A stretch of 64,000 nt of DNA from Enoplolaimus lenunculus. Lineage: Eukaryota; Nematoda; Enoplea; Enoplida; Thoracostomopsidae. Below are positions 33,988 through 44,658 of the stretch, piece after piece (position 1 is the stretch's first letter; every line of letters begins with the position of its first letter). The notes beneath the pieces are model-generated. The model made no database searches. It was given only the letters and a program-made list of their open reading frames with translations, and was not told the origin of the DNA. A program made the position numbers and the translations under genes. Where the stretch lies: assembly GCA_030248215.1 (NCBI GenBank), contig JASANG010003763.1, positions 169,304 to 233,303 on the forward strand. Reading direction: 5' to 3'.

Positions 33988-35538
33988 ATGGCAAAATTAG
34001 CAATAATTGCAATTATTGCCATTATTGCAATTTGTTCTCACATATTCGCGTTTGAATGCGAATGTTTAATCGGAACGCAGTCGACTGGTGAACCGTCGTG
34101 TGATGATAATTTTCGATGCGCAACAACAGTTGGATGTTATACAAAAACGACCAAGTTTACTACTTCGAAACGACAAGGATCCGGTAGATTTCAACTGATA
34201 TCTGAACAAATGAGCGTATCGAAAGGTTGTTTTGACAGCGGAGTCGATTCGAGCAGCAATGAATGCGATCGTGAGTCGAAAAGTTCAATTACTCGCGATC
34301 CGAACGGTGACCGCTTTAAGCATCAAACTGAAACTGTGACGTGTAGTTGCGATACGGTAAATTATGTATTTAATATATTCGTTTTTTATTGTTTTTTGAT
34401 GATTTTTTATGGTCCATTATAGTTGTTTTTGTTTATTATTGTTTTTTTGTTCCTTGCAAAAATTTATAGATGTATTTATTTTATGGCCAATGCAAAGAAC
34501 AGGAGCAGAAAAGCATATTCCTAAGTCTAAGCCTAAAGCCAAAGCGTAAGAATGAGTTTATTCGTAAGCCTAAGCCTAAGCCTAAGCGGAAGAATGAGTT
34601 TATTCCTAAGCCTAAGCCTAAGCTTAAGCGCAAGAATGAGCATATTCGTAAGTCTAAGCCTAAGCGTCAGAAGGAGCATATTCATAGCTTATGCCTAAGC
34701 CTAAATGAGTAAGACTGAGCAAATTCTTGAGCCTAAGCCTAAAGCCTAATCGTACGAAAGAGCATGTTCCTAAGCCTAAGCCTAAGCCTAAGCCAAGCAA
34801 AAAACTTCCCTAAAACGTACGCTTACTCTATTGCAGTCCCACAGAAAAACGTTCCGCACCCTGATCTTTACAGGGCTTATTTTATGAAATATCGCGATAC
34901 AAACATACCAATTATATGTTTTGAATGGACCATTAGATCCGTTTTGCTGATTTTCAGTTATAGTTGTCTTAAAAACATAACTTCCACAAAAGAGGCCGAC
35001 TCTAGAACTCGGAGCTAAAGCTCAACGAAATTAGCTAAATTTACAATCTAAGATACGTCCAAGATGCTAACCTTATGCGGGGTAGCTTGTGCTCAACTCG
35101 AGTAACCCTGAAAATTCCACTATTTGCAATTTCGGAATTATTAACAGAGCAACTTAATATAGTTTACCCTATGGTAAAATCAGAAAATAAATTCGTGAAC
35201 ACAAGACCGCTATTTCTTGCAACAAATAAATATACTTCGAATAAATTGGCAATAATAATTTCTTGAACACAAGACAATTATGTTTTAACCATTTCAGACA
35301 CGAATTTCTGACCAGTTTAAGACTATTAACGTGTGAAACTATTAAAGACGTTTTAGTTTTGAAAATTTAAGAAAGTAAAGAGTTTTAAAATTTAAAGACA
35401 CTTTTTTGCGTAGGCATTGTGGCCCGCTTGGATTCGTCAGTGGTTTCAAACACTGCGTTTTACACTACTCGGCTGGCAAATAATATGAAAATAAAGTAAT
35501 ATAATTTTATTTTTCAGGAGATGTGCAATCAAAGATAA
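33988..35538 (+). CDS. Secreted 10-cysteine protein, three-finger-like, paralogue 1
   Basis: Exons 33988-34356 and 35518-35538 join in phase 0 to give 129 residues. A signal peptide (MAKLAIIAIIAIIAICSHIFA) is followed by FECECL, then PSC, FRC, GC, KGC, NEC, TCSC and the final EMCN: ten cysteines in the mature part, ending C-x-C-x4-C-N. That ending and spacing resemble three-finger (Ly6/activin-receptor-type) or nematode ET-module domains. There is no C-terminal membrane anchor, so it is probably released. The last exon encodes only EMCNQR. The paralogue at 41416-43057 has the same gene structure. The in-frame frame extends upstream to 33892, but the ATG at 33988 gives a proper signal peptide. 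Role unknown; ligand, toxin-like or receptor-decoy functions are all possible. Confidence 0.8.
34485..34877. mobile_element. Telomere-repeat MITE in the intron of the 10-Cys gene
   Basis: Perfect 8-bp duplication TATTTTAT (34477-34484, 34878-34885). GGCCAATGCAAAGAACAGG left, CCGCACCCTGATCTTTACAG right. About 16 CCTAAG-type units are broken by AAGAATGAGTTTATTC spacers. Confidence 0.9.
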
Positions 35539-35561
35539 ATGTCTGAAATCATCCAATCAGC

Positions 35562-35567
35562 AATAAA
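35562..35567 (+). terminator. Probable poly(A) signal of 10-Cys paralogue 1
   Basis: AATAAA, 24 bases after the stop in the micro-exon. Confidence 0.5.
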
Positions 35568-35569
35568 CA

Positions 35570-36100
35570 CATCAACAACAGATGTAATTTCTACAATAAA
35601 ACACCGATGGACGTTTAAAACTGCATTTTTGAATTTATTATTATACAGCTCACACACATATATTTATACATTAAAACTAAATTTACCAGTTTTTTCGTCC
35701 ATATGCCGTTTCCTTGTGTCAGACAGCGTTTTCTGTTGGTCTCGAGATATACTGCGCCCACGATGTGCCATAACCACAATAGCCGCTGCAGACAACACAA
35801 ACGTATTAAGTAATGAAATGAATAGCATTAAATACGTAGTAAGTAAATTATATGGCAGTATAATTCTATAAAGAGTAATTATTTTGACGGATTTTTACTT
35901 TTATGCTTTTGAGGATACAAAAACGTTATATGTTTATCCAGAGAATTAAAACAGCAGAGTAGTCAAATTATTTTATTTTATTAGCCGAAATTTTCACAAA
36001 ATTTTGGAATTATTAGAATTTACAATTTATAATAAAAAGTGTTTTTCCAAATAATCGGTGAAATTAATACCGCCATATAATTAGTGGCCGTCAACCGTTG
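35570..36100. other. Intergenic stretch, nothing identified
   Basis: AT-rich; a 110-codon open frame (35539-35871) has no splice sites or family motif that I recognise. Confidence 0.35.
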
Positions 36101-36105
36101 TTTAG

Positions 36106-36300
36106 GGCCAATGTAACAAAACAGGGGCGAAACAGATATTTCTAAGCCTAAGCCTAAGCGTAAGAATAAAAGAATGAGTTTATTCCTAAACCTATTAAGC
36201 TAAAGCCTAAGCCTAAGCCAAGTAAAAAATTAGTTTAGAGCTTAAGCTTACTTTACTCCTGTCCGATAAAAAAACGTTCCGCCCCTGAAGTTTATGGGGT
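36106..36300. mobile_element. Telomere-repeat MITE
   Basis: GGCCAATGTAACAAAACAGG left, AACGTTCCGCCCCTGAAG right, three CCTAAGCC-type runs and AAAATTAGTTTAGAGCTTAA inside. Target duplication not clear. Confidence 0.78.
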
Positions 36301-36513
36301 ACATTTAGGGTGGTGGTATACTTTTGATGACTTGCGGCGCCATCCGTCACCGTCCAGCAAACCGCCACCCTTATTCTTGCAAAGTAAATATATAAATTAA
36401 CTTTTTTAACAAAATACCGTGCCACAAACGCGAACCTTGGAATCTCATAAAAACCCATAATTCAATAATATACATTTCAAAGTGAAACGGTTAAAATATT
36501 AACAAAAAGCTTA

Positions 36514-37970
36514 ATGCGGGATTCACGTTATAAACTGGGGCAGCGGGGAACGCGTTTTGTCCCTATTACAATAGCGGAACAATTTGTCTGCTAGCTGTTA
36601 TCAAATTAATATTTGAATTGTCTCTTATCATAATGTGACATCCTCTGTTTGTACTGCAGTATCATACCAGTCGTAGTGGGACTACATTTATTGAGCGAAG
36701 CTCGAACGCACGTAAGCAATTAATGTAATATGCAAATTAGTTGTTAGCTAACTATTTATTTATCGGTTTTGGAGGTTTGTAAGCAATTTCCTCAGGTTCC
36801 TCGCACCCAAAAACCCTTCAGCCACTCTAATAATTGTTGGAATAATTTAAAAAGTCCTAATTTTGTTTTGTCAATTAAGCTAATATGCAAATTAGTTATT
36901 AGTTAACTATTCAATTATCGGTTTTGGAGGTTTGTAAACAATTTATTGAGATTCCTCGCACTCGAAAACCCACTATTGCTGAAATTAGATTGCTTGTAAC
37001 CCAAATAATTAGTGAAACATTGTAAAAACGCCTAATTTAGGCTTAAACTACTCAATTATCGGTTTTAGACGTTTGTAAACAATTTATTCAGATTTCTCGC
37101 ACCCAAATACCTTCAGTAAACCCTAATAATTGTTGAAATAATTTAAAAAGTCCTAGTTTTGTGTTGTCAATTAAGCTAATATGCAAATTAGCTATTAGCT
37201 AACTATTCAATTATCGGTTTTGGACGTTTGTAAACTATTTATTTAAAAATTCCTCGCACCAAAAAACCCTTTAGTGCTGAAATTATATTGCTTTTAATTT
37301 TAATAATTACTGAAATATTGTAAAAAGTCCTAATTTAGGCTTATAAACTATGCTAATATGCAAATTATCTATTAGCTAACTGCTCAAGTATCGATTTTGG
37401 AGGTTTGCAAACAGTCTACGCACATTCCTCGCACCCAAAAACCCTTTAATGCTAAAATTAGCTTGCTTCTAACTGTAATAATTAGTGAAATATTCTGGAA
37501 AGTCCTAATTTAGGCTTAATTTATTATGCAAATTAGCCTGTAGCTAATAAACGGCTTAAAATTTTAAAACCCCAATGCGAGGTTAACACCCCAGGATAAT
37601 TGGCTTTCAAACAAAAAAAGTAAAAATCAGTGCAGCCGTTCCTGAGATTCTTTTCGGACGGACAGACGGACAGACGGACGGACGGACATCCACCTTTCGA
37701 CCCCCAAGTACAAAACATAAAACACTTCGCGGTGGAAATTTGGAATATTATGTGATATTCTCAAAAACGTCCCTTGGTATCATAAGACACATGCCAATTT
37801 GTATACGATGATCAGTTGAGATCAGTGGTTTGTATGCCAATATCATAGGTCATTAACATTTTGTCGTATTTACTACACGCTAATACGTGGCAAAAATTTA
37901 TGTCGACGTCGAATGAACATAGGACGAAACGTGTTCCAGGCAGCCCTAGTTATTAAGTGAACCCAGCAAT
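36514..37970. mobile_element. GGTTCACGTTATAACTGG palindrome element split by another element
   Basis: Left arm ATGCGGGATTCACGTTATAA...CTGGGGCAGC, right arm GACGAAACGTGTTCCAGGC...AAGTGAACCC. The middle is occupied by the tandem-repeat element at 36667-37736, so the two arms are about 150 and 230 bases. Confidence 0.7.
36667..37736 (-). mobile_element. Helitron-like element with about five internal tandem repeats
   Basis: On the minus strand it ends with GTAGTCCCACTACGACTGG: a short hairpin followed by CTGG (CTRR), then T in the host. The other end starts TCCACCGCG after A/T-rich host DNA. These are Helitron-style ends, though weak. Between are a CCGTCCGTCTGTCC microsatellite and about five units of roughly 160-230 bases, each with ATGCAAATTAG, GGTTTTGGAGGTTTGTAA and CCTCGCACCCAAAAACCC. 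A second copy is at 58195-59154. No helicase or Rep gene. Confidence 0.6.
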
Positions 37971-38399
37971 AAATATGCCAAATACTTTCAAAATTCGTCC
38001 GTTTACAAGCAAACACCCATGCCGAAATAACAGAAAAGTTACGAAATATTAGGTTTTCCATCAAAAAATAAGCCTGAGGCTTGATAGTTTTTGAGTTTTT
38101 AAATCAAAACTGGTTATGAAACCAGAAGAGTTGCGAAACAGGGCAAACAGGCCAAAATTTGCATAAAAATCTCAAAATCAGCAATCGAAAGCTCTAAAAA
38201 ATGCTTTGAAAACTGTCGAAGATGCAAATTAGGAGCAATCATCTGTTTGTGGGTCGTTTCCACCCAGCAGGGCTGCGAACTATTTCGCGACCTTCCAGCG
38301 CTAAAATCTGTTGCGCTGAGAGCTGAAGCAAGTTCTTCCCCTCAATAATGTTAATTATATAGGCGGAAATGTTCACACCCACAGAGTTTATAGTAATAC

Positions 38400-38640
38400 A
38401 TTATCATAAGCTTAGGCTTGTCCCAGTAGAACCTTGTTTTCCTGTCAGCAATCCTCTTGACTTCACTACCTCTCCCAGTACAACCCGCCTGGGCTTAAGT
38501 TTTGTCTAGTTTCAGATTTAAACATATCTTTAGGTTTATTCTTAAACGTAAGTTTATTCTTAGGCTCGACCTTTAGGCTCCTATTTAATTTAGGCTTTAG
38601 GCATATTCTTAAACTTATAGATACTAACTGGGAATTTTTC
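38400..38640. repeat. Fragmentary CTTAGG-rich sequence
   Basis: Scattered TTTAGGC/CTTAGG words without recognisable termini, perhaps an old telomere-repeat MITE. Confidence 0.35.
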
Positions 38641-38649
38641 CATTAACCC

Positions 38650-38935
38650 TTTCTCACATGAATATTTTCAACGTCATATGAGATGTAATTTCAACGTAAA
38701 GATTCGATCCTCAGTCTTTCGGGTGGGACGCGTTTACGATGACCACTCAACTATAGGAGCCTGACGCTCGAGCCCAAGGGGCGATATCACGTCTTGTAGA
38801 GATTTTGCACTGCGCATATATGTTAGAATTGTTAAACACTGCTCACAGTGTCTGTGTTGCTCGTGTATTACTTGTATTTAGTTGCTCATAGTATATACTC
38901 TATGAGTTAATGGATTAACTCTGTTCCACACTTAG
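38650..38935 (-). repeat. tRNA-like dispersed repeat, best copy
   Basis: Minus strand: ATGAGCAACTAAATACAAG, GAGCAACACAGACACTGTGAG, GGGCTCGAGCGTCAGGCTC, A-box TAGTTGAGTGGTCATCG, B-box GAGGATCGAATCT, then a GAAAATATTCATGTGAGAAA tail. The outer ends CCATTAAC and GTTAATGG are inverted. Confidence 0.6.
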
Positions 38936-39529
38936 GCTTAGGCTCAGGGTACTAATTATAGGTTATGGGACAGAAACCTTTACGTGGAAGGGGCTCTATG
39001 TTTTATCGTCCCATGCTTACAGACGTGTTCACGATTCGGTTCCACGGCAATTGCGACTCAAATTTGTTTATTTTTTAATTTTAAAATGCAATAAAAAGTC
39101 AAAAAAATTAACTTTTTACTCGTCAACATTTAAAATATCAACTAAATGTTTACTACTACGGCGTACAACTGGTTCGCCCCCGCGTTACTACGACAAAACA
39201 TTTTAAAGTTTGTATAATTTTTCACTGTTGAACTATTAAAGAAGAAAGTATTAGTATATGTTTGTCTAAAAAATGTATACTGGATGTTTATTATTTTACC
39301 TACCGTATTGGTATTTTGTAAGCCCAGGAGCCGGAGCAGCTATCACCTGTACCCTCCATTTGATGAGCCCGACCCCTAATAGAGAGCCCCCAAGCAAGAT
39401 TTTAAACAGAACATTGAGAAAAATATTTTGATCATCATTCAGTGGACTCAACCCGGGTATTTTATAGCGGCCCCAACCTAGACTGCTCTGGCCGCGTGTA
39501 AGCCTACAGATTGCGAGTACTCAGTGCAG

Positions 39530-39770
39530 TGATGGACTGGATATTCGGCCTACCGGCTAAATGGCCTGTGGGCCCACTCGCGAATGCAAAGGGAGGCGTA
39601 CGCCCTCGTCAAATTTTTTTGTGATAAAATGGTAAACTATTAGCTATCTTACAATTGTCTCCCTCAGAAAATTGGTACATATATAACAAACAGTAAAAAA
39701 ATTGCGTTTCATAACTTTTGTCAGTCCGTTCCCGCCCGTCAAAAATTTATAGATCCGCCGCTCGATGGAC
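39530..39770. repeat. GATCCGCCGC-type hAT-like remnant
   Basis: GTGATGGACTGGATATTC at left and ATAGATCCGCCGCTCGATGG at right, with CTTACAATTGTCTCCCTCAG and TTGCGTTTCATAACTTTTGTC inside. The last two blocks recur in the large array at 63150-63735. Confidence 0.5.
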
Positions 39771-40262
39771 CGGTTGAAATTTGATCCACTCGACATAATT
39801 TTGGTTTGTACGACTTGTGTAAACAAACAGTGATGCGCTGGGTTGTGTCAAAATTGCCAAGACCCATTTTAAGTGTCAGTCCAACGCTGACTCTCAGCGA
39901 CTGGACGTTTGATTATTGAATTTTAAATCTTAAATTTTGAATTTTCTCAATTCTTCACATAAAATATTATTATTCGAAATATATACTGTGTACGGATTGA
40001 GTTGCCTGCACAACAACACACGGTGACGGACAACGAACGACGAGAAGTACAGAACCACTGTATCTAATTGCGAACCTTCAAATGTACTGTCGCCTGCACT
40101 ATCGGAGATTTGGATAATTTATTGAATCTGAGAAGCCGTAGTCGGTTTGCCCAGTGCGGTCTCAGTGATTTATAAGCGGTCTGTAGACTGGCGTATTACG
40201 CAACGAAAATGTGTGAACTGCGCAAATTGGCTCACAATTATTAATAGTCGTAAAATCATAGA

Positions 40263-40672
40263 AATAAGTCTGAGGAGCAAACTGCTGGAGATAGACCAGG
40301 TACTAAACTCCTGCAAATAGGCCTAAGGAGTGAACTCCTGGAAATAGGCCTAAGTAGTAGACTTCTGGAAATAGGCCTAAGTAGTAGACTCCTGGAAATT
40401 GGCCTAAGTAGTAGACTCCTGGAAATAGGCCTAAGTAGTAGACTCCTGGAAATTGGCCTAACTAGTAGACTCCTGGAAATATGCCTAAGTAGTAGACTCC
40501 TGGAAATTGGCCTAAGTAGTAGACTCCTGGAAATTGGCCTAAGTAGTAGACTCCTGGAAATTGGCCTAAGTAGTACACTCCTGGAAATTGGCCTAAGTAG
40601 TAGACTCCTGGAAATTGGCCTAAGTAGTACACTCCTGGAAATTGGCCTAAAAGTAGTAGACTCCTGGCAATA
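40263..40672. repeat. 27-bp minisatellite, about 15 copies
   Basis: Tandem TAGTAGACTCCTGGAAATTG/GCCTAAG units. Copies differ mainly at AATAGG versus AATTGG and by single substitutions (GTACACTCC, ATATGCC). Between genes; no transposon ends seen. Confidence 0.93.
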
Positions 40673-41054
40673 AACCTACTTAAACATGAAGGAAGAACCT
40701 ACGCACAACCTGTTTATGTTTCTATATTCACATGCGTAATTCCGTACCGGGATAAAGTACAATAAGGATATGGCGGACTCTCCGTTGAATTTCAATTTGG
40801 GGGGGCATAATCCGCGAGATATTATTGACGGGAACAAGACTTTGCTTAGCATCCCCCCAACCTGTTCCCCCCGCTTTTGGCCCACCCTAAATAAGTCCTG
40901 TCGTTGAAATCAAAATCAATTTTGCAAGCTTTCCACTGCTAAAGGGTTCGGACTTTGGTTTGGGGGGCCGCCTGAGGCATCGCGATCACACCCATACTCC
41001 CAAATGGAGGGGTGGGGGCTCGGGCTCTGGGGACCTCACTTTAGGAAAAATCTG

Positions 41055-41360
41055 TTATATCACTAATTGTAGCGCATAAATAACTCCAAAACCAAATAAT
41101 TTGAGTTCGAAACTTTAAAGCTTACTTAAGTTGTGAAACTACATTCCTAAGTATAATTTTGATTATCGCTCAGGTTTATGATACGAGACAAATAAATGCT
41201 TAATTCAACGGGTAGTTGCAAAATCCTATATATACAATAGTAACGAAGGGCGGCGGAGGGCGGGCTAAAAATAAATAAATGTCCGTAACCGCATAAGAGG
41301 GCAGTGCCCTCTGGACAAGCCAAATAAATATCAGTCCCCCTCTTATTCTGGTTACTACAG
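41055..41360. mobile_element. Tc1/mariner-like MITE, right part
   Basis: Right terminus CTTATTCTGGTTACTACAG before TA, and the family interior TAATTGTAGCGCATAAATAA. The left end was not found. It ends 55 bases before the start codon of the next gene. Confidence 0.6.
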
Positions 41361-41415
41361 TATACGATTATTGCAAAGTTGAACGTTTAATTTAATATAC
41401 ATTATAATTTGCGCA

Positions 41416-43057
41416 ATGAAAAAAATGCATTCTGCAATCAATGTTGCACTTGCAATTATTGCATGTTTTATTGCACTTGCAATTGTCACATGTTCTGCGT
41501 TCGAGTGTGAATGTTTAAACGACGATGCAAGCGTATGCGACAGCTTTCGGTGTTCAACAACAACCGGATGTTTTGCAAGACGACTCAATTATACAACAAC
41601 TCGCGTGTATAAGTCTGGCTCTACCGATTTAATTTCACAACAAATTACAGTCGAAAAAGGATGCTATGGACCTGGCGATACAGACGGACTGACATTTGGC
41701 AAGTGTTTGAGCAGCGGTAAAAGTTCACTGAGGCACGATGCCACTGGAGCTAAATTTGCCCACGGCGCGTTCAAATACGAATGCTCGTGTAATTCGGTAA
41801 GCTGAAAAAACATCTGACGTGCTAATGGTGTCTTTGGACCTAGTGTAGTGACCGAATAAGAGGAAGGGCTAATAAAAGAAGGTCCCCATTTTGAGTCTCC
41901 ATCAATAGGAAAACGGGCCCATGTTACTTTTTGGGGCGTCCAGGTTTCTGGTGAGCCTATGAAAGGGTAGGTTTAGATTCTAGATTACATTTCTTTGCTT
42001 AGGCTTAGGCTTAGGCTTAGACTTAGAAAATCATTTTTGCAACGCTTATGCTTAGGCTTAGGCTTACGAATACGCTTATCTACTGTTACGCCCCTTAAAG
42101 TACATTAGTCGGAAAACGTATCATTAATAAGGGTCCGTAAGTGGATAGTCACTAATCCGCCCTCTGATTCGGGTCATACAGTATACACAACGAGAGATAC
42201 AGGGTATAAAATTATTTCAAAATTTGTGATCAGATAAAAGAGAAGTACTTTTAACAGGCTTTATAATAACTTTCTGGATCTTAATAAATCAAAAATTTTT
42301 TACACATCATATTATGCCCTCCTGAACTGAAATCCGGGATTTGCCGAAGGTGGTATCATCCATGAGTGCCTCGAGTACTACCCCCCTACTCTCACAGAAA
42401 CTCCAGACAACGCCCATACGGTATATGCAATTTCAAAACACTTTCGGCTTCAGCAAACATGTAATGAAAATGGCTAGTTTTGATTAGCCTATGTTACTTT
42501 TCGGAACGTCTCGTTTTTCCACAGGGCTCCAATAGATAGACTCAGGTAGTTTTGCTTTTAGCTATAGATTTAGGCTTTTTATTACGCAAAAATTTAGGCT
42601 CAGGAATATAGTAAAGCTACTATTACGCCGCTAATAGTAACATTGACCAGTTGTTTTATAACAAGGCCCATATTCTCACAAATGCGTATAGCAGCTATCA
42701 TCAATTAGCGATATGTTTTTGAAATTGACGAACATCTGCAGTTGCGGATCTCAAAACTGGTACAGAAGTAGTTCAAATCAAACACGAACATTGTGCTGGA
42801 TTTCGAACATCGCCATGCGCTGGTTCTAAAGTTACAGGACATATCACCAACTGGTCATAGGTGCTACTCACGTTTGAGAACACGGGCGAAGGACAAAAAA
42901 CAATATCTCAAGCTAATTATTATTGATGGTTATAGATTTTACAGAAAAGAAAGTCTGTTGTGAACTTGTAAATATGCCTATATTTTGTCGGTAGATTTCA
43001 ATACTGGCTTCTAATTATTACTTTCAGAACCTTTGCAATCAAGGAAGCATTGAATAA
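41416..43057 (+). CDS. Secreted 10-cysteine protein, three-finger-like, paralogue 2
   Basis: Exons 41416-41796 and 43028-43057 join in phase 0 into 136 residues. A hydrophobic signal (about 1-35) is followed by FECECL, then VC, FRC, GC, KGC, GKC, YECSC and NLCN, the same ten-cysteine pattern as paralogue 1 at 33988-35538. Shared words include FECECL, a central TTTGC/TTVGC, ISEQ/ISQQ with KGC, and CNQ in the last exon. As in paralogue 1, the final exon is tiny (NLCNQGSIE) and completes the last cysteine of the fold. The stop overlaps a possible AATAAA (43053). Two transposons lie in the intron. The copies lie 7.4 kb apart on the same strand, pointing to local duplication. Function unknown, probably extracellular. 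Confidence 0.82.
41843..42181. mobile_element. Tc1/mariner-like MITE interrupted by a telomere-repeat MITE
   Basis: GTGTAGTGACCGAATAAGAG to GATTCGGGTCATACAG with TA on both sides. The interior is cut at CATCAATAGGAAAACG by the element at 41916-42110. Confidence 0.8.
41916..42110. mobile_element. Telomere-repeat MITE, TTACTTTAAGGGGCG subfamily, nested
   Basis: Perfect duplication GGAAAACG (41908-41915, 42111-42118). GGCCCATGTTACTTTTTGGG and GCGTCCAGGTTTCTGGTGAG left; TGTTACGCCCCTTAAAGTAC right. Two CTTAGGCTTAGG arrays inside. It lies within the Tc1-like element, in the 10-Cys gene intron. Confidence 0.92.
42485..42648. mobile_element. Telomere-repeat MITE, eroded
   Basis: AGCCTATGTTACTTTTCGG left, TATTACGCCGCTAATAGTAA right; only scattered TTTAGGC words remain inside. 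In the intron of 10-Cys paralogue 2. Confidence 0.65.
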
Positions 43058-43093
43058 ACTGATGAGTGAAAGCAGGATATACTGAAGAAAAAC

Positions 43094-43419
43094 GGCAAAT
43101 GTATAGAACAGTGGCGAAACAGTAGTATGAGCGTATTCCTAAATCCTAATCCTAAAGTCTAAACATAAAACGAGCTTAGAAAATATAGAATCTTTGACCC
43201 ATTACAAGTGTTTTCCGGTATTCCTTCCAGCCTGCGTTTGGCCAGAAATGGTCCGATTTTGAAAATTTTTGCATATTTGAGCTTTTCATGACGTCTCCTG
43301 ATCATTTAAACAAACTCTATCTGAGCGATAACGAAAAAGACCCAAAAGTACTTTAAAGCTTAAGCTTACTCTACTCCTGTCCCCTAAATAACGTTCCGCC
43401 TTTGATCTTTACACGAGAC
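43094..43419. mobile_element. Telomere-repeat MITE carrying a foreign insert
   Basis: GGCAAATGTATAGAACAGTG left, AACGTTCCGCCTTTGATC right, flanks AGAAAAAC and ATAAAAAC (7 of 8). About 165 bases in the middle (43180-43345) belong to the repeat at 52560-53125. Confidence 0.75.
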
Positions 43420-43544
43420 ATAAAAACTGAAAAACACAAATTTCAGACGCGATTGTTATATAGCTGCATGTTAATAAAGTCCCAACAGATTATAATGTTT
43501 GCCCTCAAAAACTGCACTAAAAGGTCCTCGCACACTTCCTTCCA

Positions 43545-43905
43545 GGGTGCAACCGGAGGTGAAAAATATCGGAGCCGGAGCCGGACCCGTAGGTCAACGA
43601 AACTTGCCGGAGCCGGAGTCGAAAGTAAAGCGAAATTAGATAGGAAAAATGATGGTTAATTAGTTAATTTTAGCCGATACCTGCAATATGTTGTTAAGTT
43701 GTTTGGTTTTATACGCTAATTTTTTGTGAACTTTAAGAAATTCTTTCATGAAAATTGTGACAAAAGTAAAACGAAACGCGCTAAACAGATTAATTTTGCA
43801 AATTGCAAAATTATGCAAAAGTTTACTACTGATATTGCCGACACCTCCGGCAAAAATCCTACCGGAGCCGGAGGCCGATTTTCTACTTCCTTCTCTACAC
43901 ATTTA
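43545..43905. mobile_element. CAGGGTGCAACCGGAGG element
   Basis: Left CAGGGTGCAACCGGAGGTG and GGAGCCGGAGCCGG blocks, right CACCTCCGGCAAAAATCC and ACCGGAGCCGGAGG. The interior matches 22555-22862 in inverse orientation. Confidence 0.6.
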
Positions 43906-43952
43906 ATTTAGGCTAGGAGCATGTACGCGTTTTCCTAAACCTAAGCCTACGC

Positions 43953-44289
43953 TTAAGTACTGGAGAAAGTGTTACAAGAGCTGGAAATGGTGTGGAAACG
44001 TTATTGAAGTTTACGCCGTAAGCAATCCTTGTAACAAAGTCTGCACATCAATTCCAGGTGTACCACTACAAGTTCGAAAAGGGGCGCCGCCCATATTACG
44101 AAAACGTTACCCCCCACGTAGAGATTTATTACAACTGTGTTAACAAACAACTCTATGCTAGGCAAATGTTCTTGGTTCAATTTGAAAATCTTCTTGCCAG
44201 CTCAAGTACCACAATTACTGGTTGCGGGGATGGTTTATCCAGCAACTATGCGCAGCTTAAATTTGGTCAAATCTTAAGGTGGTTTTGAA
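43953..44289 (+). other. Coding-like unique stretch, unassigned
   Basis: Between two repeats lies a stretch with protein-like frames. One reads YWRKCYKSWKWCGNVIE and PCNKVCTSIP (43958 onward, stop at about 44141). The other, following a good acceptor AATTCCAG (44052-44059), reads VYHYKFEKGRRPYYENV and QMFLVQFENLL to 44288. No donor links the two and no family was recognised. It may be part of a small Cys-rich gene or a decayed one. Confidence 0.3.
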
Positions 44290-44333
44290 CATTAAACTGT
44301 TGCCGGTTGACCAGTTTTGACCACATTTTAGGG

Positions 44334-44508
44334 AGCCAATGTAAAGAACAGGGCCAGAACAATATCATAAGCATATTCCTAAGCCTAAGCGTAAGCCTAA
44401 GCGTAAGCCTAACCGTAAAAATCAGCATAATCTTATAAGCCTAAACCTAAGCCTAAGCCAAGCAAAAAAATTCAGAAAAACTTTCCGCTCCTGATCTTTA
44501 CATGGGCC
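44334..44508. mobile_element. Telomere-repeat MITE
   Basis: AGCCAATGTAAAGAACAGGG left, CCTGATCTTTACATGGGCC right, with CCTAAGCGTAAGCCTAAGCG inside. Flanks TTTTAGGG/TTTTGGGC match partly. Confidence 0.85.
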
Positions 44509-44658
44509 TTTTGGGCAACGTTTAAGTTTTCCCGTATGCTGTTAAAATTGAATGAAATATAAAATTTAAACTTAAAAAACTTTCTGTAACCGAATTATTT
44601 GTATATAAAATTTGTGTTTACTTGAACGGTAGCAAAGTCGGAAAGCTGAGCGTATGAT

